Source: Vitrella brassicaformis (taxonomy: Eukaryota; Sar; Vitrellaceae). From it: a DNA stretch of 20,297 nucleotides. The notes under the pieces were generated by a model. The model saw only the letters and a list, made by a program, of their open reading frames with translations, searched no databases and was not told the origin of the DNA. The translations under genes and the position numbers were made by a program. Below, piece by piece: positions 8,954 to 18,967 of this stretch. Position 1 is the stretch's first letter, and each line of letters starts with the position of its first letter. The DNA lies in the NCBI GenBank assembly GCA_001179505.1, contig CDMY01000783.1, positions 1 through 20,297 of the forward strand, written 5' to 3'.

Positions 8954-11147
8954 TCACTCATACTTCCGTTCCGTCAAGAAGCTGAATGGGCATGTCTCCG
9001 CCAGGGAAAATCCCACGAACACCCTCAGAGACGACTGAGAAGGATAGTACAGCGGCGTGCCCTTGATGTAATCCGTTTTGTCTTGTCTTGTCGAGCCGCC
9101 TGCTTTGCGGCAGCTGTAGGTGTTGCAAAGGATGTCGGTGCGTCGCCTTGCAGCCACACGGTGTGGATCTCCAGACCATCGAGAAGACCCTCGTTCCCGA
9201 GGGCCTCGAGAGCCCGCTCGATTGTCGGCTTCCTGTCTTCTGGCCCCTGGTCGGCTTCCTTGTTCTGGTAGCCCCAGATCTGGCGCAGCTCGCCGTCCTT
9301 GGTCACAAAGACGAAGGAGTCCCAGCCCTGGAATTGGGGGTTTCCAGGGTCAAGCAAGTAGGACACGTAGCCTTCGTTCATCTCCTTCCGCACTCCGTAA
9401 CGATTGAAGCACTCAATGAGCTGCGGCAGGTCCTTCGCGTCTTGAACAGGCACTCGCACGATCCCTCCGAATGGGCAGCCACGGGTACTGATCACCGGAG
9501 GCGGCAGAAGGTCTGCTGGCGTGCCGGTCAGCAACGATGTGGGCGACTGGGATCCATCCATTGCCATGGTGTGGCTGTCCAGCAGTCGTAGAAGTACGGC
9601 AGCCTTGGTCACCCCCTCCCACCGCTTCCCAGAGCCTCGCGGCAGCAGCACCTGTCGCAGATATTTGTCCACCATGCCGATGCAGTTGATGAAAGGGCCG
9701 CCGAACTTGGTCACCAGCTGCTCGTTCTCCGAAAGGGACATTGCTTCGCCCACAAATGTACAAGCCTTTCCCAAGTAGCAGGGAGGCCACACGCAACCCT
9801 CGCCGTAGACGTCCAGACTCGCCGTCATCGCGCCGAGCGACTCAAAAGTAGGCAGCGCTTGGATCTCCCTTGAGTGCCGTGCGGATGACAGCCGGGGCTG
9901 TGGACGTGTCAACGGATTTGCTGCTAGTGAAGTGCTCCAGCACATCGCCCTCATTCGATGAGGTCTCGCTCCGCCGGTAAAGCTCGAACAGCAGGGCAGG
10001 TGCCCGGCCAGTCCAACATATCTCTCCTTCGCTTGCAGAGGGGCTGATGGCCAGCGCCTCGGTCGGCTCCTCGATACGGGGGATCTCGAGCCTGTACACG
10101 TCACGTGCGCTTCTCCGGTCGACCCAATAATCCCTGATGCTCTTGCCCACTGTGGCGACGTGACTACTGAAGACGAAGTAACGATCTTCCGCTCCGAGGC
10201 AGCTAAGGATGAACTCAGCTACCGCCCTCGCCTCCGATCCTTCAACAGTCAGTGCCGGCAAGGCCTCCTTCGTGAGAAGCTGGTTTAACTTGTCAACAAG
10301 GAGAATCAGGGGCCCGGTGAGCCATCTCTCCAGGAGAAGCGGATCAAGAGAGACGTGATCTATCCAGTCTTCGAACGAGATGTCATCCGGATCCTTGCCG
10401 ATCTGCTTCGCCAGACTCGCGACTGTCTCCTCTCTTGCACACGCCCACGTAATCCGCAGCACTATCGAGTCCAGCAGAGTCAACTCGCTGCGCTTGTGGA
10501 GCTGGGCCTCATGCTCGTTGAAGCGAGTTTGGCCGCTGAAGGTTATGAAAAGCACCGGCTTGCCGCGTCGTTGCAGCTCGCTCCCGAGCTCCTTGAGGGC
10601 ACGCGACTTGCCGCCTCTCGCGAACCGCGTCAGCACCACAGGGCCCACCCGAAAGTCCGTCGTGTCATAGCTGGCGAACCGTGGCAAAATGTAGTCGTCC
10701 ACGACGTGTAGCAGTCTGGTGAGGCCGACGTACTGCTCAGGATCTGGACGCTCGAGTCCGCGAGCCCGCGGGGGCTCTGGCGTGAGCGCGGGGACGTGTC
10801 GGGACTCACGCTGAGCGTTGGGGTCTGTGAGCTTTGTCAATTGAGATGAGGTGGCTGTCCGTGATCAAGAAGTTGCGAGAGCGGCGGACTCCTCCAGGTC
10901 CGGTGTCTGAGGGCCAGCAGAAACAGGAGAAATGTGCGAGAGCCAGATCCTCATCCCGCCCTGTTTTACAGTCCCCACCTGCTTCACTCATGCGAAGGAT
11001 GGAGGGGGAGCTGACAGATTGGCCCTTCTTGGTTTTCAGTGGTGTACGTCTGGAGAGGGCCATACGGTGCAGGAACGCATTATGGCCAGGTAATGAAGCA
11101 GAGGCCACAGACAGAGTAAGGAGCAAGATCCACAGCATCACGGCCAT
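8954..11147 (-). CDS. Crinkler/RHS-like P-loop NTPase with a spliced signal-peptide exon; probably frameshifted
   Basis: A long open frame (10824 down to 9842) has no internal methionine, so translation must begin upstream. The best candidate is exon 10979-11147, joined in phase over an intron at 10825-10978. Its 56 residues start with a clear signal peptide (MAVMLWILLLTLSVASA), then a basic, Ser/Thr-rich stretch. The body has a Walker A-like site (FARGGKSRAL), a Walker B-like strand (PLILLVDKLNQL) with Lys where a catalytic Glu is usual, and the sensor-like strand RYFVFSSHVATV. This order is typical of the NTPase part of Crinkler-type and RHS proteins. The protein continues in a second frame (ALPTFESLGAM onward, about 9856-9090) after a one-base shift, and in a third (YIKGTPLYYPSQSSLRVFVG, stop at 8954) after a shift at a tandem ACAAG repeat near 9077-9090. 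Without the second shift it would stop at 9025. A 46-nt GT-AG intron could explain the first shift; I see none for the second. No LFLAK motif was found. Confidence 0.66.
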
Positions 11148-11400
11148 CAGACGATTAAGCGAAGTGGCGGAACAACGAGTCAAGGGCGACCCTGAGCAAT
11201 ACCTGAGCAACAGAACAGCAAACAAAATAGGCGCCAGAGGTGAACAAGGATGTGTGAATGACCTCTCTCTTAATCGCTTGACATCTCAGCCACGGGCAAC
11301 ACTGTGTTGGCACAAATGTGCGCACAACACTGGTGGTGCCCTCTGGGGTACCCTGTGAAAGCTTTCTAGTGAGGTGGAACCCTTGTCAACGCGTGTTTGT
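11148..11400. other. Intergenic region between divergent NTPase and modular-protein genes
   Basis: This holds the upstream side of the NTPase signal-peptide exon and the distal upstream region of the plus-strand gene at 11578. I saw no confident gene or promoter motif. It is not shared with the second modular gene: the homology between their upstream regions begins only near 11401 and 15933. Confidence 0.5.
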
Positions 11401-12112
11401 CCTGCCGTGCTCCTTCTTTCTTCTCTAAACAGCCTTCGGCCCGGAGATCTGGATGGCGATGGCGGTTGCAACGCGGCGGTTGCAACGGAGGCGCCCAAAA
11501 CGGCGGGAGGACGACAAGAGAAGCGCCACGACGGGCAACGGAGAGCCGGGACTCTTTGAGTGCTTCTCTACGGCGCCATGTTGCGGCCCGCATGTGTGGT
11601 GCTTCTGGTCCTCGCGGGGCTGGTTGTGGGTGGTGCAGACGTCCGCTCCCTTCAAGTGAAGCCCGCGCCGAGCCATCCCCACAAGGGCCAACATCCACCT
11701 CACCCAAAGAGCGGGCCGACTAACAGCAAGGGAAAAGGCAAGGAACAAGGAGGGAAGGGCAAAGGCAATGGCAGCGGCAAGGGGAAGTGGCAGACGAAGG
11801 ACCTCACATGCCAGGTAAGACGACCCTCACAGACAAGCGGCGTGTCGGTCGGGAAGTGGCTGATTGTGCGCGGTGTTTGCAGAGTGACGTTCTTCTAAGC
11901 GCGTCAGAACAGTCGTCCGAAAGCAGGGCCATCTCTGACATTGTCACCCGTAAGTCTGGCGTGCCGCTGCTCGTCACGACACATGAGGTGAACCAGTGCC
12001 CTCTCTGTGCCTGTCTGTGCATGTGTGTATGTCAGCGTCGGACAGTCAGCAAGTGCCCATCGGTGTCGAGGTTCAATCAGGCTTCGCCGAGCTTGGTGTC
12101 AACGACATTCGG
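11401..12112 (+). repeat. Near-identical 5' block, copy 1 (leader, exons 1-2, introns 1-2, start of exon 3)
   Basis: This block aligns with 15933-16643 through leader, exons and introns. Exon 1 differs at one synonymous base in 237; intron 1 differs at about five of 68. Similarity drops abruptly after the codons for NDIR. It marks the 5' boundary of the duplicated or gene-converted segment. Confidence 0.88.
11453..11659 (+). other. Upstream open reading frame overlapping the modular-gene start, copy 1
   Basis: An ATG at 11453 opens a 68-codon frame that overlaps the real start (11578) out of frame. The paralogue has a matching 67-codon frame at 15985-16188. Small indels between the copies shift the frame and then restore it, leaving a net difference of one codon. 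It could dampen translation of the main frame if it is in the mRNA. An acceptor-like tract ending ctaaacag lies just upstream (AG at 11431-11432), so the mature 5' end may start there by cis- or trans-splicing. Confidence 0.35.
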
Positions 12113-14638
12113 ATCGTCGGTGTGAATGAAGGTTTTCTCTTCACGGAGCTTCGGCTTGACTGTGGATCGAACCCTACTCCACTCGGTGAAGTGATCGACG
12201 CTTCAGTCACTTTCCGGTTTGGCGTTCCTCTCGGCGATGGCTCCTATGATGCGACTGAGGATGCGATCTGCAACGTGCAAGTGCAATGTGGATCAATAGG
12301 TGAGGTGATGCAAGGCTTGCTTTGGCGGCACCCGTCCTGGTTATCTGTCCCTCTGCCTTCACCAGAGCCGCCAACTGAAGCGCCTGCGCCAACAGAGGCA
12401 CCGACACCCACGTGCAGGGTTAGAGCAAGAGGCGTTCCATCCCATGATATCGCGCTCCATGTGCTTGTTCAACCGCTAATTTGGACTCGTTTTGAACAGG
12501 ATGTGTCGTTGTCGACGAGGCAAGGAAACAAATTTTCTCGCGACATCGCACAATTTGTCGGATGTAAGAGCTATACAGCCTCCATTTTCCCCCCATGTGC
12601 CCATGCCTATATTTGCGCTTCGAACAGCGACGCCTGACAGGGTGGTGACTAGAGTCGATATCCCGGCAAAATTCGAATCTTTTGGTAGCAACGATATCAA
12701 GATAACGGCGCTGCAGGAGGACTCGCCGTCAAGACGATTCACGGCTGTGGAATTGGAGTGCGGCGACGATGCCAGTCCCCTGGACCGTAGTGAGACAATC
12801 GCGGTACCCGTACATGCCTCAAGACACAGAAGAAGTAAAATTGAAACGTGGCTGGGGCTATGTTGCACAGATCACGTTCGAATTTGCGAGGCCCACCGGC
12901 GATGGTGGTTACGTCGATCCAGTCAGCGCCACGTGCGATGTGCGAATCGACTGCATGTCGAGAGGTAGGTATGGAGGAAGCACGATAGAGGCCACTTGGC
13001 TTCTGACAGTGATAGTGTGGCTTGGGTGTTGTCACATTTTCAGACGAGCCGCCTCCAGCGCAGCCTCCCCCACCACCCCCTCCTCGTAAGCTGTCGAGAG
13101 CACAGAAGGCACCCAAAAGCTGATATGAATCTGTTTCGCTTCTCCTTCCTTCCGTGCGCCTGATTCCCTTCGTGCAGCTCCGCGGCCGCCTCCTCCACGT
13201 AGGATGGGCTAACACATGAGACACCAATACGAAACGAAGGAATGCTCTCCTCTCCCAGCGCCACCTCCTCCTGCTCCTCCTCGCCCGCATCCACCTCCCC
13301 CACCACGTGAGCAACCGAGTGATCAGCCAGCAAGCAAGACTGAGCTCATTTTGTGGTGCGTCTGTCGGTGCCATGTGTGTTCCTTACAGCCCCTCCCCCA
13401 CCCCCACCACCACCTCCTCCCCCGCCGCCTTCTCCTCAGCCGTCAGTCACATGTCGGGTGAGCGGTGGAGTGCCAATGGTGCACCGGCTTGGGTGCTGAT
13501 AGTGTGCATGTTATATTTCGTGCAGGATGGGCATATCTCTGCGCCACAGTCATCATTCAACTTCAAAGACATCGCTGAGTTCGCCAGTAGGCTAAGCCGG
13601 CAGCATTCGTAGATATGAACGTGAATTTCTGCATTTTGTGCACACTTGTCAGCGTCGTCGGATCGTTTGGTGATTGGTATAAACGTGCAGGCTCCGTTTG
13701 ATGAGCTACGCACCAACGACATACGGTAAGCCGGGGCCCACTGACCCACAAATCGCCAGGTGTAACATGTGATGTTGTCACCTGGCGATTCAGATTGTCT
13801 GGGAAGAAGAATGACCCTGACAAGCCGTTCAGGTTCACAGCACTTAAGCTGCAATGTGGCAAGTTCCCCAACCCACTAGACAGAGAAGTCGATGTGCCGG
13901 TAAGTGGAGCTAAGACATTTGTGCATTACGCCGTGTGCGTATCCTGTTTTATCGCGTGGCAGGTAAAGTTTAGCTTTGGCCGGAAGCCCAACGGTGGCGA
14001 ATACGTGGACACTGTGTCGGCCGAGTGCAACGTGCGGGTAACCTGCACTTCGGAACGTAAGGAGGGAAAGAAAGGTCCCGAGAGGGATGACTGTGATGAC
14101 TTTCTTGACATCTGATTGACCCTCTTTCGCTCGCTCCAGCCGATTACAGCCCCCCTGCCGTCATCTGCAACAAAGCGCAGGCAAGAATCACAACCCACTT
14201 GGACTCCAAGAAGCTCAAACAGATCACGTAAGGACAAATGCGCAGGCACACGAGGATTGCAGGAAGACGTCTGTCTGCCATGTGTGTTGTCGTCCATTAG
14301 GCGATTTGCGTTCGTCAAGGGCTATGGATTCTGGCGAGCGAGTGAGGTTGTCGTGCCATTCCCGTTTGACAAGACGAGGGGCAGCATCTACCACTTTGGT
14401 CGAAATATCAAATTGAAGCCAAAGCTCGACATCCAGGCACTCAAGCTCAAGTGCGGCAGATTCGCGACTCCAAGCAACAAGGTATGGACACGTATCCGTC
14501 TACTGATGTCAATGAGTCTTTCTTCGTATGTGCTGTGAGCAGACTGTCCGCCTGCCCGTCTTCTTCAAATTCCGCGACGACATAAGCGGCAACGAAGTCT
14601 TCCGAACATGCCCCGTATCTCTGAAGTGTACATTCTAG
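11578..14638 (+). CDS. Secreted proline-rich protein with four repeated cysteine modules (paralogue 1)
   Basis: Eighteen exons: 11578-11814, 11883-11949, 12036-12299, 12366-12418, 12500-12563, 12628-12809, 12871-12964, 13044-13085, 13178-13198, 13259-13306, 13390-13457, 13526-13586, 13653-13725, 13794-13899, 13963-14056, 14140-14227, 14301-14481 and 14543-14638. The sum is 1839 nt, or 612 codons plus TAG. An in-frame TGA upstream fixes the start. Residues 1-20 are a signal peptide (MLRPACVVLLVLAGLVVGGA), followed by a Gly/Lys-rich tract at about 45-76. Four modules of about 110 residues follow (about 78-187, 205-318, 378-490, 497-612). Each has a TC start, an IGVxV..F..LGxNDIR-like strand, FTALxLxCG, PLG, and a C-terminal TCxVxxxC. 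Module 1 is followed by a Pro/Thr linker (exon 4); modules 2 and 3 are joined by polyproline split over exons 8-11 with phase-1 boundaries (exon 9 is 21 nt). I do not recognise the module. The layout resembles cell-wall or extracellular-matrix hydroxyproline-rich proteins, by analogy only. Confidence 0.87.
13751..13790 (+). repeat. Perfect 12-bp inverted repeat inside an intron, abutting the splice acceptor
   Basis: aatcgccaggtg (13751-13762) pairs perfectly with cacctggcgatt (13779-13790) across a 16-nt loop. It lies inside the 68-nt intron 13 of the modular gene, and the acceptor CAG follows the right arm directly. The stem could fold in the pre-mRNA and shorten the donor-acceptor distance. 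The paralogue gives no matching hairpin in its introns. Confidence 0.85.
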
Positions 14639-14740
14639 CACACTACTGACTTGTTGTTCTTTTTTGCCCACGGCGACACGCACAAGCTTTTGACGGATGA
14701 GGTGCGGTGGGGTTGAGTGACCGTTGGCTTCCTGTGTCCC

Positions 14741-15149
14741 TTTTGTGAGAGGCAGAGTGGTGGGCTGGGGTATGGATTGCACACAGAGGAGCCCTTTTGT
14801 CCAGTGAGATCGTGAGCTATTTGGTGCGTGTGATGCGCGAATTTTCCGGAGAGATGGGGAGGGGAGGTGCACACTTCTGGCCGCGCATGCGCCACTGCCA
14901 ATTTTCGCTCACATTGTCCTGACGGCTGCTGTCCCTGGACCGCGTATTGGTGTCCGTTTTGTACTTGTATGCTTATCTCTGTACTCCCTAACCACGGTAT
15001 CCTCCGTGTGCTTGGCTGGTGGGCTGAGGGGGTCGCGCTCATCACATCATTTGCCGCCATGCTTGTCTATCGCACATCATTCACACGATAGAAGGCCCAC
15101 TTGTTTTCTTCACTTTGAGTGATTTTTCTGAACTGTGCTTGCGCCAAAA
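14741..15149 (+). repeat. Conserved 3' flank block, copy 1
   Basis: This begins about 100 bp after the stop codon at 14638 and matches 18968-19404. Over the first 208 bases I count four mismatches and no gaps. It then runs through weaker similarity into repeat copy B. Much of it is probably the 3' untranslated region. No canonical aataaa signal was seen within the highly conserved part. Confidence 0.88.
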
Positions 15150-15872
15150 GACGACAGACGCTCCTTTTTATCGTGGCAGAGCCTTCACAGCGAATCATGA
15201 AACAGTGTTGCGCGCCTAAGTTCCGCCATCATCTGCGGCGTCAATGACTTCAAGTTGGTGGTGGTTCAGCAACTTTTTGGCTCCCCCGTGTGATTCAAGA
15301 GGTGACTTCGCGACACAAACCAGACACAAGCCACCAGAAAATCTTCCATATGCCAAGAAAGCCCACCCAGTCATGTCTCAAGCCGCATCTCAGCCGCCCC
15401 GGGTTTCCTCCAATGAGCATCTTAACTGAGAGGAACGGCACTGAAGCATTTTACTTGTCACAGAGGGATCCCTCTGCCCCTTTCAAAGACCCCCAAAAAT
15501 CATTTTCGGAAATCCTCTCTCCGGCCGTTTCTCGCCAACGGTCAAGGTTTCTCTTGCATCCGAGCTGTTCAGTTCAAATAAACCATGCCATGCTGTCGTC
15601 TATCATCCAAAGGTGGATTTCATGCCCCTTACACGAGCCCCAAAATTGGTCAGAAAATGAGGTGGTGTCTCTGACCCCAGCCAGTGGCCCCTGCTTGTGT
15701 CTCTGACACACAGTCGCAGACATAAGGCACGTCACCAGACTCGTGATATCTTTCTCTCCTGAGCCAATCAGATCTCCAAAATCACACAATAGCCTGCTGC
15801 CACGAAAAGATGCCCATGCATGCGCTCATGCCATCGTGAACTCACCGTAAAACCGCGCACCCTAATCACCTG
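15150..15872 (+). repeat. Dispersed repeat, copy B
   Basis: This is homologous to copies A (6711-7453) and C (19405-20123), and is more degraded at its left end with several small deletions. It shares a long stretch with copy A around acacagtcgcagacataagg and ends with ccgcgcaccctaa. It fills most of the space between the two modular genes. No coding frame is conserved across copies. Confidence 0.82.
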
Positions 15873-15932
15873 ATGACACGTGCTTCTTGATGGGATAGAT
15901 CTCACAGAGCGAGATCTCTCTCTTGTGTGTGC

Positions 15933-16643
15933 CCTGCCCTGCTCATTCTTTCTTTGCTAAACAGCCTTCGGCACTGGGATCTGGATGGCGGCGGCGGTTG
16001 CAACGCGGCGGTTGCAACGGAGGCGCCCAAAACGGCGGGAAGACGACAAGAAGCGCCAGACGGGCACAAGAGAGCCGGGACTCTTTGAGTGCTTCTCTAC
16101 GGCGCCATGTTGCGGCCCGCATGTGTGGTGCTTCTGGTCCTCGCGGGGCTGGTTGTGGGTGGTGCAGACGTCCGCTCCCTTCAAGTGAAGCCCGCGCCGA
16201 GCCATCCCCACAAGGGCCAACATCCACCTCACCCAAAGAGCGGGCCGACTAACAGCAAGGGAAAAGGCAAGGAACAAGGAGGGAAGGGCAAAGGCAATGG
16301 CAGCGGCAAGGGGAAGTGGCAGACGAAGGACCTCACGTGCCAGGTAAGACGATCCTCACAGACAAGAGGCGTGTCGGTCGGGAAGTGGCTGACTGTGTGC
16401 GATGTTTGCAGAGTGACGTTCTTCTAAGCGCATCAGAACAGTCGTCCGAAAGCAGGGCCATCTCTGACATCGTCACATGTAAGTCTGGCGTGCCACTGCT
16501 CGTCACGACACATGGGGTGAACCAGTGCCCTCTCTGTGCCTGTCTGTGCATTTGTGAATATGTCAGCGTCGGACAGGCAGCAAGTGCCCATCGGTGTCGA
16601 GGTTCAATCAGGCTTCGCCGAGCTGGGTGTCAACGACATTCGG
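15933..16643 (+). repeat. Near-identical 5' block, copy 2
   Basis: This is the counterpart of 11401-12112 and includes the acceptor-like ctaaacag (AG at 15963-15964), the upstream frame, exons 1-2, both introns and the start of exon 3. The introns are almost as conserved as the exons, so the similarity reflects recent copying rather than protein-level selection. Confidence 0.88.
15985..16188 (+). other. Upstream open reading frame overlapping the modular-gene start, copy 2
   Basis: A 67-codon frame from ATG at 15985 overlaps the start codon at 16107 out of frame. It corresponds to 11453-11659, with its N- and C-terminal parts the same and a short middle segment changed by compensating indels. 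It may be a translational control element or a chance frame. Confidence 0.35.
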
Positions 16644-18861
16644 CTCGTTGCCCTGAATGAGGACCCGGCATCCCCAACACGCTTCACGGCGCTTCGGCTT
16701 GACTGCGGCGCCAACCCTTTCCCACTTGGCGAACCCACCGATGTGTCAGTGGACTTTGAGTTCTGCTCTCCCCTCTGCAATGAGCCGGGCTATGACGCTG
16801 AGACTGTCACGTGCAGCCTACAAGTTCAGTGTGGCTCGTCAACTACTCCAAGTAGGGAATGCCCGACGGTCTGCATCTTCGTATTGCAGCGCTTTGTCCC
16901 TTCCAGTGGTGTCGACCTTACCGCCTTCAGAGCCGATCGTGACTCCCCCTCCACCACCACCGGCTCCTGTCCAGCCCCCTACCTGTCGGGTACCTATGCC
17001 GTGCACCGCACTTATCATTCCGCACGAATGTGAGTTGTTTCTCTCTCTCTCGTTCCGTTTTCTCTTTTTTTTGCAGAACTTCTTCCTCTCTACGACCCAG
17101 GGATCATCGGCCAGCAAGGGCCTCGCCTCCTTTGGTAAGGGAGAGACAGCGATGTTCCTTTTACAGACCCGATTGGAGTATGGATGGCTGTTGTGACTCA
17201 GTGACGTCTGAGGGATTGGCCATTGGAGTCAATGTGCCACAACCATTCAAGCAACTCGGCCCCAATGGCATCCGGCTGGTTGGTTTGCGAAATGACGCTG
17301 AAATGGATCAGAAGTTTACCGACGTCCAGCTGACCTGCGGCCCGTCTCCGCGCCAGCTGGGCCAGACTCTGACTGTCCCAGGTAAGCAGCAGGGCACGAG
17401 AATCCACCTGAGAGTACTTCATCATGTGCTCTGGCTGACAGTGACCTTTGATTTCGGAAAGAGAGCAAACGGGGGCTATGAGGAGACTGTCAGCGCGACC
17501 TGCGGCGTCAGAATCAGATGCAATGCGAGAGGGCCGCCTCCGCCACCACCCCCACCACCGCCGCCACCTGTCCCCCCACCGCCCCCACCCCCTCCCCCTC
17601 CCCCACCCCCTACTTGTCGGGTAATATACCCACCGCACTTATCCTCTGCACTGATGTGGGTTGTTTCTCTCTTTCTTTCTCACTCTCTTTCTGCGTTGCA
17701 GAATTTCTTCCTTTCCACGACGCAGGGCTCCACCGTCAAAAAGGGGATTGACTCGTTCGCTACATGTAATTAGTTTTTCTGTTTCACGGTTTCCATATAG
17801 GATGTGCCTTCCTGTTGATTTACTTCAGCAACGTCTGACCGAGTTGTCATCGGCGTCAATGTACCATTCCCTTGGACATTCATGGGTCCCAACGACATTC
17901 GCCTGCTGGGTTTGCGAAACGACCCCGCCATGGAGAACCGATTCACCGCCATCCAGCTGAAGTGCGGGGCCTCTCCGCGCCCTCTCGGGCAGACTCGAAC
18001 CGTCCCAGGTCGGTTGACAGCAAGAGAATGGACAGGAGCAGACACATGCTTTTATTGACTGATTTCGAACGCAGTCGAATTCGAGTTTGGCAAGAAGGCT
18101 AATGGTGGGTATACAGATACCGTCCGTGGCACATGCGATGTCCGAATCAGATGCAACCAGAAGAGTGAGAAGACAAGCAACTGAAGCGTCTATCCATGTG
18201 ATGTGATATTTCTTGTCCTTATCAGGCCCTCCGCCTCCCCCTCCCCCTCGCCCACCTCCCCCACCACGTGAGCCACCGAGTCATTAGCCTACAAGAGTGA
18301 GCTCATTTCATGGTGCGTCTGTCGGCGCCTTGTGTGTTTCATGCAGCCCCTCCCCCACCCCCTCCGCCGCCGCCAGGCCCACAGCCCAAGATAGTGTGCA
18401 GGAGGAGGAGAATCTTCACCACAAGAGGGACAAAGACGCTCAAAGCCGTCACGTAAGGGCACCATGCAGGATGACGTCGGCGCAGGCAAATGACTCCCCT
18501 CTTCCATACGTTCTTGACAGGACCTTCGCCGCCGTCCGTAATGCTGGTGTTGGTTGGCGTGCGGTTGGTGCCAGGGTGCCGGTGGCATTCAGGACGCTGG
18601 CCGGCGGCCGGAACCAGTTCGCCAGGGACATCAAGCTCCAGTTCAAGAAGAACAGGCAGCAAATCAAGCTCAAGTGCGGCAGATTTCCCAAGCCACTGGG
18701 CAAGGTGAGATGAAAACGGCTGATGTTTGGAGCAGTGCACCCGCATTCAGCTGCTGGTTGTTTTCATTCTGCAGCAACTCACGGTCCCGGTCTTCTTCCG
18801 GTTCAGACGGGGGAATCATGAGCTCTGCAAGACCTGCGACGTTTTCGTCACTTGTCAATAG
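16107..18861 (+). CDS. Secreted polyproline-linked protein with four repeated cysteine modules (paralogue 2)
   Basis: Fourteen exons: 16107-16343, 16412-16478, 16567-16851, 16931-16989, 17077-17134, 17202-17381, 17442-17620, 17702-17765, 17829-18008, 18075-18164, 18226-18267, 18347-18452, 18521-18704 and 18775-18861. They sum to 1818 nt, or 605 codons plus TAG. Residues 1-79 are identical to paralogue 1 (signal peptide plus Gly/Lys-rich tract). Four modules lie at about 78-190, 214-326, 353-466 and 495-605. Modules 2 and 3 are close copies of each other: both core exons are 180 nt, and their shared features include NFFLSTTQGS, IGVNVP, IRLxGLRND and NGGY. Linkers are Pro-rich: about 197-213, two runs of 11 and 12 prolines split by one Val (327-352), and 467-491. 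Module 4 starts with a basic CRRRR run and is the most divergent, ending KTCDVFVTCQ. Probably secreted or wall-associated; function unknown. The gene lies 1.5 kb downstream of paralogue 1 in the same orientation. Confidence 0.88.
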
Positions 18862-18967
18862 ATGTTTGCACTGCTTTCTATGAGCACCAACGAACGGCTG
18901 CTGCAAAAGGAAGATCCGTACACGTGGTTGCGTGAGGGAATTGTGTATCCCTTTTGCTCTCCCTGTC

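Noticed and set aside
9088-9591. Plus-strand frame of 167 codons antisense to the NTPase gene
   Set aside because: The minus strand here carries the recognisable NTPase continuation; the antisense frame has no family character.
9901-9960. A 46-nt GT-AG intron that would remove the first NTPase frame shift
   Set aside because: It is shorter than any other intron in the window, so it was kept only as an alternative and not used for the model.
9025-10104. The 359-codon minus-strand frame taken as a stand-alone gene
   Set aside because: Its first 80 or so codons overlap the NTPase frame and look random; only the part after about 9856 looks like protein, so it is treated as a continuation of the upstream frame.
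8954-11147. Oomycete Crinkler LFLAK/DWL leader motifs
   Set aside because: Looked for after the signal peptide and not found; the label rests on the NTPase core only.
13040-13333. Minus-strand open frames opposite the proline-coding exons (also 17198-17638, 18339-18746), rich in Gly, Trp and Arg
   Set aside because: They are shadows of polyproline codons on the plus strand; they ignore the splice sites and show no independent protein character.
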